The position numbers and the translations under genes were made by a program. The notes under the pieces are model-generated. The model ran no database searches and was not told the DNA's origin. It worked only from the letters and a program-made list of their open reading frames with translations. Below are positions 1-8,349 of a DNA stretch of 39,732 bases, piece by piece. Each line of letters opens with the position of its first letter. Within the stretch, counting starts at the first letter, position 1. Origin of the DNA: a virus; IMG/VR virus record IMGVR_UViG_3300042090_000562, positions 1 to 39,732 of that record. One strand, given 5' to 3'.

Positions 1-97
1 TTTCCTGCAACAGGAGGGTTGGATTAATGATGGCCCCAGGACCTAGGAGCAAGGTTGCGTCCTTGTTAATCATCCCAGTGGGCAGTTGCTGGGTCAT
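1..97. repeat. Terminal direct repeat (circular contig overlap), left copy
   Basis: The first 97 bases are identical to the last 97 (39636-39732). The overlap lies inside purZ, and reading across the join gives one uninterrupted 360-codon frame, so this is an assembly overlap of a circular or circularly permuted molecule. It is not a gene-bounded physical terminal repeat. A headful-packaged P22-like genome would assemble this way. The true unique length is 39,635 bp. Confidence 0.93.
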
Positions 98-253
98 CAC
101 CGATTCCCCCTGTGGGAAGATGAAGGTATGCCCCGCATTAGGTCCGAAATTGCAGACCACCACATCCGGGTTCCGGTCGATGGCCAACTTTCCAGCCAAC
201 AGGCCCTTACCACAGGAACCCCATTGCCCATCAACGATCATGTAAGCTTTCAT
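1..253 (-). CDS. purZ: PurZ, N-terminal part (gene continues across the circular join at 39635)
   Basis: N-terminal 84 residues of N6-succino-2-amino-2'-deoxyadenylate synthase, the PurA homologue that condenses dGMP with aspartate using (d)ATP or GTP to start 2-aminoadenine (Z) synthesis. The start is ATG at 253-251, which overlaps the polymerase stop as ATGA and is preceded by GGGAGG seven bases upstream. The phosphate-binding loop reads GQWGSCGKG (residues 9-17). The Asp used as general base in ordinary PurA (Asp13 of E. coli) is Ser13 here, a recognised mark of PurZ. His42 in PNAGHT matches the PurA catalytic His41. The full protein is 360 aa, close to known PurZ proteins. The rest is annotated at 38806-39732. 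Function comes from family knowledge; the motif and the join are read directly. Confidence 0.95.
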   Translation of the reverse strand, partial: MKAYMIVDGQWGSCGKGLLAGKLAIDRNPDVVVCNFGPNAGHTFIFPQGESVMTQQLPTGMINKDATLLLGPGAIINPTLLLQE

Positions 254-2079
254 TTGCTGGCCTCCCACCAGTTTGGCCCGATCCCGCAGGATGAGCGAAT
301 AGGAACATCGAACTTGATAGGGCAGTTCACCCCATCGAAACACTCATACACTCGACCGATTTCTTCGGTTAAGCGTTCACTTCCTGGAGCCATTGACATA
401 TCCAGTTCATCATGAACATTGAGGATAAGCCTAGACCCTGATCCACGGAGAACTTCGTAGACTTCCACGATTTTTTGTTTAAGAGCATCTGCTGCTGAAC
501 CCTGGAAGATGAGCCCACCCGCTTTATGAGTGAACTGACCATGCGGGAATCGGATTCTCCTTCCCAACACTGTGCGGACGTAACCGCGAGACTTCGCAAT
601 GGAAGAGGCCCGAGACAATAGAGCCTTGATCCCCGGCACGTTTTCGTGATATTGCGCAAACACCTCACGAGCTTCCTCTCCTGGCTCATAATACTCTTTC
701 CCGGCACGTCCAATGGAAAGGGTATAAGGGAGACCCATTTCGTGGGCCAGTTTCCCCTCACCCATACCAAACACCAAGCCCAAGTTAATTTGTTTTGCAT
801 TACCTTTAACCTCCGGTTTGTCCCCCGCTTTACGGGGCAATCCTGTCATGTCCGCGACCATTTGATGAAAATCCATATCCGGATTCTCCCGATACATTGA
901 CAGGATCTTGGGATTCGCAGCATAATGAGCGAATACCCTAAAGTCCATTTGCGACCAATCCCGACACGCCCAATCCTGTCCTTCATCCGGAAGGAACACC
1001 GATCGAACAATCGTGGCAATCTCATGATCACGCTTAGGGATCTGTTGCAAGGCCGGAGAGTTGCAGGATAACCTGCCCGTTCCTGTGCCCAATTCATTGT
1101 CACCCTTCGTTTGATTGAAATTAGCATGAATTACCCCATTGTGGTGACCCCCCAGAACATGGCCCTTGAGGAACGTGTCCCGCGTCTTGGCCTTCTTCCT
1201 CAAATCAAGAATGAGTTTCGCGGTGGGGTCTGACATCCGTTGCAAACAGTCCGCGTCAATCGAAGGTTTGCCTGCTTCTGTAGTCTCGCATACTGTTCCG
1301 TCTCGGAGGGTCCATAGTTTAGATCCCTCATCGTATTGTGGATTGAATAGCGTGTGGATGGACTTTGAAGGGTTCGGGTTGATGGGAAACCCGGCCATCC
1401 GATCAAGTTTCTCCTGTTTAACGCGCATAAGATTCGTGATCTCAGCCATGGCACGTTCAGCCGCTGGCAAATCCACGCGCACTCCATATTGCTCCATTTC
1501 CACAAGTACAGGGAGCAATCGCATTTCGAGATCGGACACAATAAGAAGATCCTGCTCCGCCATCTCACGAATTTCCCATTGGTAGAGCGCAAGCGTCGTC
1601 TCGGTATCTTGGATTGCGTATTGCGACAGGAGGGACCAGGGCGCTTCGTGGAAATGGGGGGCTTGTCCTTTAGCTGTGGCAGCCCCCCCAAACATCTCAG
1701 CCAGTTTACCATAGATTGAAACATCTTTGCCCTTTCCACAGAACTGGAGCCCTAAGTTGTCGAGCGAGTAACTAAGAAGGTGCTCATCAATAAGTGCCGC
1801 CCCCACCATCGTACAGAATACGGGTCCCTTATAATGAATCCCGCTTTCTCTGAGGAAGTGAAGATCGAACTTGAGGTTGTGATTGACCAATAATCGGCAT
1901 TCGGGAAGATTATCCTGCGCCCAGTTGAGCTGATTTCGATCGCGTAAGTCCACACAAAATGATTCTCCTTCCGAGGTTGTGATCGCGACAGCGAACGCTT
2001 TATGCTTCCACCATTCCAGTCCGGTGGTTTCGCAATCCGCCACCACGAACGGATATTGACTAAGATCGGGAAAATCCAT
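250..2079 (-). CDS. dpoZ: Family A DNA polymerase with 3'-5' exonuclease (DpoZ)
   Basis: 609 aa; replicates the phage genome. The N-terminal DnaQ-like proofreading exonuclease is intact: D15 and E17 (DCE), D72 in NHNLKFD, Y154 and D158 (YAIQD). The polymerase domain has TGTGRLS (332-338), motif A with D374 (RDWSQMDFR), an O-helix motif B (residues 425-438) and motif C HDE at 556-558. No 5'-3' nuclease domain is present. In the O-helix the usual Arg-x3-Lys-x3-Phe/Tyr-x3-Tyr-Gly reads K425-x3-K429-x3-L433-x3-F437-G438. Sharing an ATGA overlap with purZ and an operon with datZ and mazZ identifies it as DpoZ, the polymerase type reported to prefer aminoadenine. Its ATG directly follows the helicase TGA, with GGAG upstream. 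Preference for dZTP is inferred from context. Confidence 0.92.
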   Translation of the reverse strand: MDFPDLSQYPFVVADCETTGLEWWKHKAFAVAITTSEGESFCVDLRDRNQLNWAQDNLPECRLLVNHNLKFDLHFLRESGIHYKGPVFCTMVGAALIDEHLLSYSLDNLGLQFCGKGKDVSIYGKLAEMFGGAATAKGQAPHFHEAPWSLLSQYAIQDTETTLALYQWEIREMAEQDLLIVSDLEMRLLPVLVEMEQYGVRVDLPAAERAMAEITNLMRVKQEKLDRMAGFPINPNPSKSIHTLFNPQYDEGSKLWTLRDGTVCETTEAGKPSIDADCLQRMSDPTAKLILDLRKKAKTRDTFLKGHVLGGHHNGVIHANFNQTKGDNELGTGTGRLSCNSPALQQIPKRDHEIATIVRSVFLPDEGQDWACRDWSQMDFRVFAHYAANPKILSMYRENPDMDFHQMVADMTGLPRKAGDKPEVKGNAKQINLGLVFGMGEGKLAHEMGLPYTLSIGRAGKEYYEPGEEAREVFAQYHENVPGIKALLSRASSIAKSRGYVRTVLGRRIRFPHGQFTHKAGGLIFQGSAADALKQKIVEVYEVLRGSGSRLILNVHDELDMSMAPGSERLTEEIGRVYECFDGVNCPIKFDVPIRSSCGIGPNWWEASK

Positions 2080-3429
2080 TCATAACTCCATCGGGTTATC
2101 ACCCTCAATGATCGTTAACTTATGCTTCGCTCGTGTAACTGCAACGTACCAACACCGAAGCTCGTTATCGTCAAAGTTTTCGTAGGTCTTTGATCCCATC
2201 GCATTGTATAGGATCACGTGATCCGCTTCACCCCCCTTAGCTGCATGGATTGTGGATACCCGGAACGTGGGCCTAGATCGCAGATCAACAGAACGAAGGT
2301 ATTCGATCCGGTCCCCAGGCATCGGGATTAGGTGTTCCCACGAGTTTCTGCGAATGCAACTGAAATCGTTGCCCAGGATCTCGGATCGGTAACTGGGGTG
2401 GACAGCCTTCGCAAGGCAGACTTGCTGGGCCTTGCTGATTTCCTCATCCCGCCTTAGTGCTTGGTAAACCCGAACCGCGTTCGCGTATCGGTCATCAAAC
2501 GCCCCACTAAGCCCCGTGATGGAGTACGGTACGTTGTGATGTAGGAGCCATTCCTCGATTTCGGATCGCGACGAATGATTTCGATACAGAACCAGGGTAT
2601 CCGATCCCAGGTCCGGAGCCAAGTAATCAAATGAAGGGTAACGTGTGACGGTTCCATCCTCATCCTTCGGTTTGTAACTCTTCTCAATTCGGTCCCCCAT
2701 TCGTTGTGCAATCCGTTCTGCTATTTCATGAACCGATCGCGGGATACGGTGTGATTGATCCAGGACTCGATAAGGTGCGTTAAATCTTGCCATGCCGTGA
2801 GCATCTGCTCCTGCCCACGTATAGATAGCCTGATCATCATCCCCAGCAATAACAACATTCGGAGTTTTTTCCATAATCTTTTCAACCGCCCTCCATTGGA
2901 GTTCGGAGAGGTCCTGTCCTTCGTCGAGGAACAACCAGTCCAGATCACAATTAACATCCATATCGACCATATGAAGAAGCAAATCATTATAATCAACGTA
3001 TCCATTCTGCTTCTTCCATTTGGTGTAAGTGATGGAGAAATGGCGGTCAACTTCATCTGGCTGCCTGTCTGAACATTGGGCCACCCTAAACTGGTGGGCG
3101 GTGTGGAGTTCGTCCCCAAATGTTAGTTCTCCTGCTTCAATGATTGATTGACCAGTGACCCGATACCCGATGATTTCACTGAACTCTTTAAGCTTCTCGT
3201 GGTCCACAATTTGGGCTCGGGTCGTTCCGGTCAATTCATAGGCAAGGCTGTGTATGGTCCGAACGGTCTTTGAAGTCCTGAGATTTAATCTCCTCAAGGC
3301 CTCTCCTGCAGCATTTTTAGTGAAAGCGAGGAATCCGATCTTGGTCGGGTCCCCAGCCTCAGCCATCATTGCCAGCAGGGTGGAAGTCTTACCAGTTCCG
3401 GGGGGGCCATACACAACCTCGACACTCAC
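2080..3429 (-). CDS. SF1 DNA helicase, UvrD/Rep-like
   Basis: 449 aa ATP-dependent DNA helicase. Motif I GPPGTGKT is at residues 8-15. Further along are LDEGQD (DExx box), AGDDDQAIYTWAGAD (motif III region), a QSHRIP motif IV segment, STIHAAKGGEAD (motif V) and YVAVTRAKHKL (motif VI). The set is complete, so the enzyme should be active. It is shorter than UvrD (about 720 aa), nearer phage Dda-type helicases. The likely start is GTG at 3429, overlapping the upstream stop as GTGA; the ribosome binding site is weak, so coupling from the 74-aa gene is probable. It sits directly upstream of the polymerase and is a candidate replicative or recombination helicase, since no DnaB-type protein is seen. 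Confidence 0.9.
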   Translation of the reverse strand: MSVEVVYGPPGTGKTSTLLAMMAEAGDPTKIGFLAFTKNAAGEALRRLNLRTSKTVRTIHSLAYELTGTTRAQIVDHEKLKEFSEIIGYRVTGQSIIEAGELTFGDELHTAHQFRVAQCSDRQPDEVDRHFSITYTKWKKQNGYVDYNDLLLHMVDMDVNCDLDWLFLDEGQDLSELQWRAVEKIMEKTPNVVIAGDDDQAIYTWAGADAHGMARFNAPYRVLDQSHRIPRSVHEIAERIAQRMGDRIEKSYKPKDEDGTVTRYPSFDYLAPDLGSDTLVLYRNHSSRSEIEEWLLHHNVPYSITGLSGAFDDRYANAVRVYQALRRDEEISKAQQVCLAKAVHPSYRSEILGNDFSCIRRNSWEHLIPMPGDRIEYLRSVDLRSRPTFRVSTIHAAKGGEADHVILYNAMGSKTYENFDDNELRCWYVAVTRAKHKLTIIEGDNPMEL

Positions 3430-3650
3430 AGCTTGCCCGCCAAATACTTCAATCTCGCCAAGAGTCCGGCCAAATCTGCTTTCATTCGGGTGATTTCGTT
3501 CTCGTATTCCTTGACCCCGGTGGCGGCCAGAGATTCCATCTTCGCTTTCAGCGCTTGGTATTCCGCTTCCGCGAAGTGAATCTCTCGAGCGGCGGATCCT
3601 TTAACCCAGGCCGTGATCTTCGATTCTTCCGACTTCAACCAGTTCCACAT
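3426..3650 (-). CDS. Small coiled-coil protein
   Basis: 74 aa, not recognised. After a Trp-rich start (MWNWLKSEE) it is almost entirely charged and alanine/leucine-rich helix with heptad spacing, so a coiled coil is likely. It sits between the SSB-like gene (the SSB stop abuts its ATG) and the helicase (GTGA overlap). A structural or accessory role in the replisome is possible but not shown. Confidence 0.75.
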   Translation of the reverse strand: MWNWLKSEESKITAWVKGSAAREIHFAEAEYQALKAKMESLAATGVKEYENEITRMKADLAGLLARLKYLAGKL

Positions 3651-4390
3651 CAGAATTCCTCCTCTTTGATGTCGTCCTGCAGACCAGAACGATCAATGTC
3701 CTTGGCCCCGGAATGGATGGCATCGTAGAACTTACGAGCCGCTTCGAACGTCTTCTGGTCAACCCATGGTCCGGGGGACACCACGAAGTTGAAATAGGTG
3801 TACTGATCTTTCTTCTGCTTGACGACGCCCAGCTTCCAGGTCCCGGCGAACCGGGCCATGTCCTCGCCCTTCATCCGAATCATCGAATTCCAGTTCCTGC
3901 TGATCTTCAGCTGGGTGGATTTCATGGGGATGGCGGCCTCGCCGATGGGGTGTCCCTGCTCGTCCAGCAGCAGGACGAAATGCACCGCCGTATCGATAAT
4001 CTCACAATCCTCGGGGTGGTCAGATTGCGCCACGGCCTCGATTGCTTCCTGCATGACGGTGTAAGTACCACGGAACCCCCCACCACGCTTCCGGATCACG
4101 AACACGTTCCACTCCATCCGGTAGAACACATTAACGACACGGCAAGCGGGGAAGGCTTCCCTGGTGAGAGTGTTGAAGATCATCCCTTTTTCACAGCCGG
4201 GGATGAACTTCTCAGCGTTGTCCGCATCAAGTTCGGGGCTCAGGTCCTGAATGATTTGGAGCCGAGGGACGGTCAGGTCCTTGATGCCGACATTTTCATT
4301 TCCGAGGTTCCCGGCCCCCTTGAGGAAATCCGGGACTTCGTTGGTCACGACGGGCATTGCTTCGACTTTCTTCACTTCGTTCTTGGTCAT
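3650..4390 (-). CDS. Putative single-stranded DNA-binding protein
   Basis: 246 aa. The body has conserved-looking phage blocks (IKDLTVPRLQIIQ, PGCEKGMIFNTLTREAF, YFNFVVSPGPW), and the chain ends in an acidic tail with terminal aromatic residue, DDIKEEEF. That kind of tail is typical of SSBs such as T7 gp2.5 and E. coli SSB, where it recruits polymerase, primase and helicase. Its place beside two helicases, a primase and the polymerase fits. The OB-fold itself cannot be proved by eye. ATG at 4390 is preceded by GGAGAAGAA. Confidence 0.65.
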   Translation of the reverse strand: MTKNEVKKVEAMPVVTNEVPDFLKGAGNLGNENVGIKDLTVPRLQIIQDLSPELDADNAEKFIPGCEKGMIFNTLTREAFPACRVVNVFYRMEWNVFVIRKRGGGFRGTYTVMQEAIEAVAQSDHPEDCEIIDTAVHFVLLLDEQGHPIGEAAIPMKSTQLKISRNWNSMIRMKGEDMARFAGTWKLGVVKQKKDQYTYFNFVVSPGPWVDQKTFEAARKFYDAIHSGAKDIDRSGLQDDIKEEEF

Positions 4391-4401
4391 TTCTTCTCCT
4401 G

Positions 4402-4683
4402 TTATTGGTTCTTGATTTCTTCAAGGTCCTCGGGTAGGGGGTCCGTCTCATGGGTCCGCCCGGTGTAGTCCTCGAAGTTCTCTCTCACTAACTTCATGAT
4501 TGATCCGTTACGGTTCATAAAGCTGTGTATTTCGTCATAGGCCTCCTGCAAAGTGACTTCTTTGAACTTGTCATAGGGCTCATTGATATCATAAACCCTG
4601 ATCCAAACCTCGCTGGCTTTAATAGAAACGGGCTTTCGGGACCACAGTGACGTTAACCAGTTCGGCAGGATATTCCTCGCCAT
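4402..4683 (-). CDS. Hypothetical protein, 93 aa
   Basis: Not recognised. Start chosen at ATG 4683 because it has a strong GGGAGG site six bases upstream. Longer reading to 4821 is Ser/Arg-rich shadow of the upstream gene. It overlaps the end of that gene by 65 bases. The protein is acidic towards the C-terminus (DPLPEDLEEIKNQ) and has a mixed alpha/beta appearance. Confidence 0.6.
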   Translation of the reverse strand: MARNILPNWLTSLWSRKPVSIKASEVWIRVYDINEPYDKFKEVTLQEAYDEIHSFMNRNGSIMKLVRENFEDYTGRTHETDPLPEDLEEIKNQ

Positions 4684-5044
4684 TCTTGATCCTCCCATTG
4701 ACGAATGATTTGAGGGTGCTGGGGTGGACCGTTTCCTTGATGATTCCCGCCTCCCCCTGCTCGATGAGCCAAACCTTGAACTTCTCGAACCGTTCAGCAG
4801 GAACCGACACGAACAGTTCATCCTGGACCCTGACCCCCTTACCGGATTCCAGTCGGAACGAGGTGAACCCGGACTGCTCCATCATTGGGGGGATCTTCAC
4901 GGTCCGGATGAAGTCATATTCCTTCTCCAGCGCCGTCTTCACGTAAGTGGCCTCGTCCAGTTGGGCGCGGACCTCTTCCATGGCCCGGCCCAGGGCCGCC
5001 AAATCCATGGCGTCATACTTTCCGTAAGATTCATTGCCTTCCAT
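4619..5044 (-). CDS. Hypothetical replication-region protein, 141 aa
   Basis: Not assigned to a family. The first 50 residues form a charged helix likely to be a coiled coil (MEEVRAQLDEATYVKTALEKE), followed by a compact region (HPSTLKSFVNGRIKNGEEYP) that resembles small phage DNA-metabolism proteins. The start ATG at 5044 directly follows the stop of the preceding gene, whose last codons supply GGAGG. Confidence 0.75.
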   Translation of the reverse strand: MEGNESYGKYDAMDLAALGRAMEEVRAQLDEATYVKTALEKEYDFIRTVKIPPMMEQSGFTSFRLESGKGVRVQDELFVSVPAERFEKFKVWLIEQGEAGIIKETVHPSTLKSFVNGRIKNGEEYPAELVNVTVVPKARFY

Positions 5045-5335
5045 TTAAACCTCCAGCAAACGAAGGGCATCCGCAATCCGGGATCGCATATCCACTGCTT
5101 TCCGGTTCATGTGGCGGAGAGTTGTTGCGTAAGGGCACAACATAACATCGGGTGCGTTGGGCGTTAGCCCGGATGAGGCGCAGGGGGAAGGCCCATCGGG
5201 CATACTTACCCCACTCAGCCTTTCAATGAGCGTGTTTAGGCCACTTTCAAGAGATTCAAGCGTTTCCCCAAGATCACAAATCCCCTGTGAAATCTGGGTT
5301 TGCCGTGATGCGGTGTTGTTGCCTTGGATGCTCAT
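5045..5335 (-). CDS. Hypothetical protein, 96 aa
   Basis: Not recognised. Start at ATG 5335 because AGGAGGAAGT lies immediately upstream; a longer frame to 5440 lacks a binding site and overlaps the upstream gene. Predicted helical N-terminal half (DLGETLESLESGLNTLIERL) and a central stretch with two cysteines. Lies between the SNF2-side genes and the SSB block. Confidence 0.7.
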   Translation of the reverse strand: MSIQGNNTASRQTQISQGICDLGETLESLESGLNTLIERLSGVSMPDGPSPCASSGLTPNAPDVMLCPYATTLRHMNRKAVDMRSRIADALRLLEV

Positions 5336-5343
5336 ACTTCCTC

Positions 5344-5652
5344 CTATAGGATAATGGTTATTGGTTGATAGACCTTCTTCCTTCGATCCCACTTCAGGAT
5401 CGGAATGGATCGGGTCTGGGTGGAAAGGATAGCGAAACATATGCCAATCAACACTGGGTCACCCAACAACAATAGGCGATCCTGTTTAGGGTCAAACGTG
5501 CGAAGCTGGGTGCGCAGAAAATCCGTGATTTCCGCTCCCGACGAAGTAGATGTAAAAGGGAAATCCATATTACATAGGATCTGGATCTCCCCGAATCGGA
5601 GCGCATCCGCGTAATTATGTCCTGAATCCTCAACTACAAATACCCTGCCCAC
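5344..5652 (-). CDS. Hypothetical protein, 102 aa
   Basis: Not recognised. GTG start at 5652, with AGAGG upstream inside the end of the SNF2 helicase gene (23-base overlap). The protein looks like a small alpha/beta domain (MGRVFVVEDSGHNYADALRFG ... DRLLLLGDPVLIG). The order suggests a helicase accessory, but there is no direct evidence. Confidence 0.65.
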   Translation of the reverse strand: MGRVFVVEDSGHNYADALRFGEIQILCNMDFPFTSTSSGAEITDFLRTQLRTFDPKQDRLLLLGDPVLIGICFAILSTQTRSIPILKWDRRKKVYQPITIIL

Positions 5653-7378
5653 GGGTTGCCTCTCTTACTTCTGCCATGATTGTTTCGGTGTAGCTCTTGC
5701 CACTGTTTAGAGATTTGAGAATCTTGCTGTCGATCCAGGACATGTCGATTAGGAAATCAACGTAGATCACGGATTTGGTTTGCCCGACACGATGAGCACG
5801 ATCTTCAGATTGGATACGATGACGAAGCGCCCAGGAGTTCGAGAAGTAAAGCTCATAGCTGCTAGCTGTAAGAGTGATGCCGATACCCCCGGTCGAGATT
5901 TGTCCCACAAAAAATCGTGTGCCCGGATCAGTTTGGAAACGTCGTCTTGCGTCAGCCCGTTGATCGGTATTTGTCTGGCCACTGAACGTAACAACAGCTG
6001 CATCGCCGTATTCCTTCTTAAGAGCTTCCGTGATGAGATTGACCTCGGGCGTGAATCTTGCCCAAATGATGGCCTTTTCCTCGGGCCGGATCTGATAGAT
6101 GTAAGCGAGGAGGTCCTGGAGCTTGGGATTCGGGCCAGGAAGAGCCTCGGGTCGTGAAGTCTTGCTGTCGGCCAGGGCATCGACTAATTCATCACTTTCT
6201 GCTCCAACATTCTCCGGGTCTATTACAAGATTAGGAGTAATAAACCCACCAGTAAGCTGCTGAAGACGTAAGTCCCTAACAAGGACATTATTATAGCTGA
6301 GCAATACACTATCATCCTCTCGGAGGATCGCACCTGACTTTCGGAGTTCCTCATACATCCTCTTCATTTCTGGTGTTGGGGTTACTTTCCGGATTTGGTA
6401 GATTTTGGGCGGAAGGTCAAGACATTCTGCCTTAGAGATTTGGAAGGTATAGGGGGCAACGAGATCAATGAATTCAGCCTCGTTACAATTGGCTACGATT
6501 TGCTTCCCCTTGAAGCCGCCCTTGATGCAGTAATGATTGGTGAACGAGTAGTAACCGGTACCCAGAATACCCGGATCCAGAAATTCATATTGCGACCAAG
6601 TGTTGTGGATTCCCTTACTGATCGGGGTCCCGGTCCCAATACGCCGTTTAATGGCCAACTTAGCCAGTTTATGACATTTCCGCGTCCGGATCGCGTCGTG
6701 CGAGGCAATGGTGTCAGACTCGTCAACGATAAACACTGACCGGTTGAGGCAGAGAAACTTGTCCAATATTGCATCAGCCCCTCCCTGGGACAAGGATTCG
6801 ATACCCATGATCAGCCATTTGACCTTGCCCTCGTGGGGCTTCATCGAGAATTTCTCTGCTTGAGCCTTGAACCCGGAATCGTAAACATGGACGTCAAACT
6901 TCTCCGAACTGTGGAGCAGGAGTTCGTCTACCCAGTTGGACTTCACAGAATTTGGGCATAGGACCACGGCTGCGGTGATTTCCTTTCGGAGGAATGAGAC
7001 GTTCACATCGTCGATGAAGATTTTGGTCTTCCCAGTCCCTGGGTCCATGAACAGGGCGTAGGCTGCCAGATCTGCCATCCGCAACAGGGGTTCCAACTGT
7101 TGGGACATTGGGGGCTTCCTAAATCTAAAGGCTTCGGGGAGAATCGTATGCTTAAACTTCGGGCCATCGAGTATTGACTGAATTGCAAACTTAGCATCAT
7201 CCGTGAACCCCACTTTCAGCCGGTTGAAGTATGCAACGTTGGATTTCGTGGGGCCTGCGATCCAGAGCTTGCGGGATTTGTCATAACGCCGGTTCGGGAT
7301 CCCCCTTACCAGGGCCAGTTCCTCAAACTCGCAGCCCACGATGAACTTTCCGAGCGAAGGGTCGTAATCAATGATCAT
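5630..7378 (-). CDS. SNF2-family DNA helicase/translocase
   Basis: 582 aa superfamily 2 ATPase. Motif I is DPGTGKT (112-118), motif II is IVDESD, motif III is GTGTPIS, and the C-terminal RecA domain carries FFVGQISTGGIGITL (motif V) and QSEDRAHRVGQ (motif VI, the SNF2-type arginine fingers). An N-terminal segment of about 60 residues (YDPSLGKF ... SRKLWIAG) precedes the ATPase, as in SMARCAL1-like and phage SNF2 proteins. It may remodel forks or strip protein from DNA during replication. The ATG overlaps the 44-aa gene stop as ATGA. Confidence 0.9.
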   Translation of the reverse strand: MIIDYDPSLGKFIVGCEFEELALVRGIPNRRYDKSRKLWIAGPTKSNVAYFNRLKVGFTDDAKFAIQSILDGPKFKHTILPEAFRFRKPPMSQQLEPLLRMADLAAYALFMDPGTGKTKIFIDDVNVSFLRKEITAAVVLCPNSVKSNWVDELLLHSSEKFDVHVYDSGFKAQAEKFSMKPHEGKVKWLIMGIESLSQGGADAILDKFLCLNRSVFIVDESDTIASHDAIRTRKCHKLAKLAIKRRIGTGTPISKGIHNTWSQYEFLDPGILGTGYYSFTNHYCIKGGFKGKQIVANCNEAEFIDLVAPYTFQISKAECLDLPPKIYQIRKVTPTPEMKRMYEELRKSGAILREDDSVLLSYNNVLVRDLRLQQLTGGFITPNLVIDPENVGAESDELVDALADSKTSRPEALPGPNPKLQDLLAYIYQIRPEEKAIIWARFTPEVNLITEALKKEYGDAAVVTFSGQTNTDQRADARRRFQTDPGTRFFVGQISTGGIGITLTASSYELYFSNSWALRHRIQSEDRAHRVGQTKSVIYVDFLIDMSWIDSKILKSLNSGKSYTETIMAEVREATRGQGICS

Positions 7379-7509
7379 AGGCCAATCTCACTGAGCCAAA
7401 TATCGGCAAACCCGAAATAAAAAGCCATGCCGCGATCATACGCAGCCAACCATGCAAGATGCCGCAACACATCATTGAATCGGGAATACTTGATATGAAG
7501 GCGATTCAT
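7375..7509 (-). CDS. Small protein, 44 aa
   Basis: Not recognised. It exactly fills the gap between two genes with ATGA overlaps at both ends (7509-7506 and 7378-7375), which is strong evidence that it is translated. AAAGGA lies about nine bases upstream. The sequence is aromatic-rich (RHLAWLAAYDRGMAFYFGF) and amphipathic. Confidence 0.65.
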   Translation of the reverse strand: MNRLHIKYSRFNDVLRHLAWLAAYDRGMAFYFGFADIWLSEIGL

Positions 7510-7865
7510 TTGAGGAGATCCTTTAAAGAAGAGAATCTAACTGGAACCCCTGGGAAGGTGTTCTGGTTATCGGGCCAGGGTAGTAGTTCCACAACCCGGT
7601 GCCCTCTTTTCTGGCGCTCGAACCAATTCTTAATTTCTTCTGCAGACTGCCGTTGGCCATTCCCCAGGAAATTAATTATCATCTGGCGCAGACCAATGTG
7701 GTTATATTCTACATTGACCCACCAATCAAGCCGGTAACAATTTGCATCCAATTGCAAATTGTAGTAAGGCCCTACAACTCGAATTTCCCTGTTTCTATTT
7801 TTTGAGGGGATAAAAATGTCGTGGTAAAGACCATCACCCCCTTTATGGAGGGTTGTGGTGTTCAT
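7506..7865 (-). CDS. Hypothetical protein, 119 aa
   Basis: Not recognised. Contains many aromatic residues (GPYYNLQLDANCYRLDWWVN) and a basic region near residue 85. ATGA overlap with the upstream gene, and ATGA overlap with the downstream 44-aa gene, place it in the coupled replication operon. Confidence 0.72.
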   Translation of the reverse strand: MNTTTLHKGGDGLYHDIFIPSKNRNREIRVVGPYYNLQLDANCYRLDWWVNVEYNHIGLRQMIINFLGNGQRQSAEEIKNWFERQKRGHRVVELLPWPDNQNTFPGVPVRFSSLKDLLK

Positions 7866-8125
7866 CGCATCATCCCCAATCCTAGGACCCGGATCAACGT
7901 ATCCCGATCCAGCCGACAGTAATCTACCCCGTTTGGGGATTTACAATGTACTAGATCCTGGGGTTGCCAGAAGTAACTTTCGATACGTGCAAGACAATCC
8001 TTGCGGGTTTCAAGGCGGGTTCTGGCGGCAAGCTTTTCCATGTCGAGCCCACCGGGGGTAATTTCGGGATTGGGGGCAGTAACAGTAGGTTTAAAAGCAA
8101 GAAGATCATCTTTGTCCTCCCTCAT
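7862..8125 (-). CDS. Hypothetical protein, 87 aa
   Basis: Not recognised. Start set at ATG 8125, which has AGGAGGTCAAATC upstream and overlaps the preceding stop as ATGA; an earlier ATG at 8161 has no site. It carries two well-spaced Cys/Trp blocks (KDCLARIESYFWQPQDLVHC) and a basic/acidic C-terminus. Confidence 0.7.
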   Translation of the reverse strand: MREDKDDLLAFKPTVTAPNPEITPGGLDMEKLAARTRLETRKDCLARIESYFWQPQDLVHCKSPNGVDYCRLDRDTLIRVLGLGMMR

Positions 8126-8349
8126 GATTTGACCTCCTGGACCACCCCATTGTCCAACCACCTTCGGGGCAACGTCATCCTCGTATCTGAAATCTCGGGG
8201 CTGGTAAGGACAGCCCTGGTATCGTTACACCATGGACATTGCTGGAACTCCAGGAGCCGTGTGAATGGGTGCGCCTTATCGGGTGCCAGCCATTCTGCAT
8301 GGATCGTCGGCCACTTGCAGCCCCCTGAAAAATAGCATATTACTCGCAT
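8122..8349 (-). CDS. Small Cys-containing protein, possible zinc finger, 75 aa
   Basis: Start at ATG 8349 (GGGAGGTCCC upstream). Residues include a C-x6-C pair in CYFSGGCKW and a CPWC knuckle later on, a pattern that suggests zinc binding, although the spacing is loose. It ends with an ATGA overlap. Function unknown. Confidence 0.68.
   Translation of the reverse strand: MRVICYFSGGCKWPTIHAEWLAPDKAHPFTRLLEFQQCPWCNDTRAVLTSPEISDTRMTLPRRWLDNGVVQEVKS

Noticed and set aside
1-97. The 97-bp end repeat as a physical direct terminal repeat
   Set aside because: It falls within purZ, which is continuous across the join. Headful packaging with a permuted genome or an assembly overlap explains it better.
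3713-4468. 251-codon plus-strand frame opposite the SSB-like gene
   Set aside because: Shadow of a real gene; no binding site, and the minus-strand protein has convincing motifs and the acidic tail.
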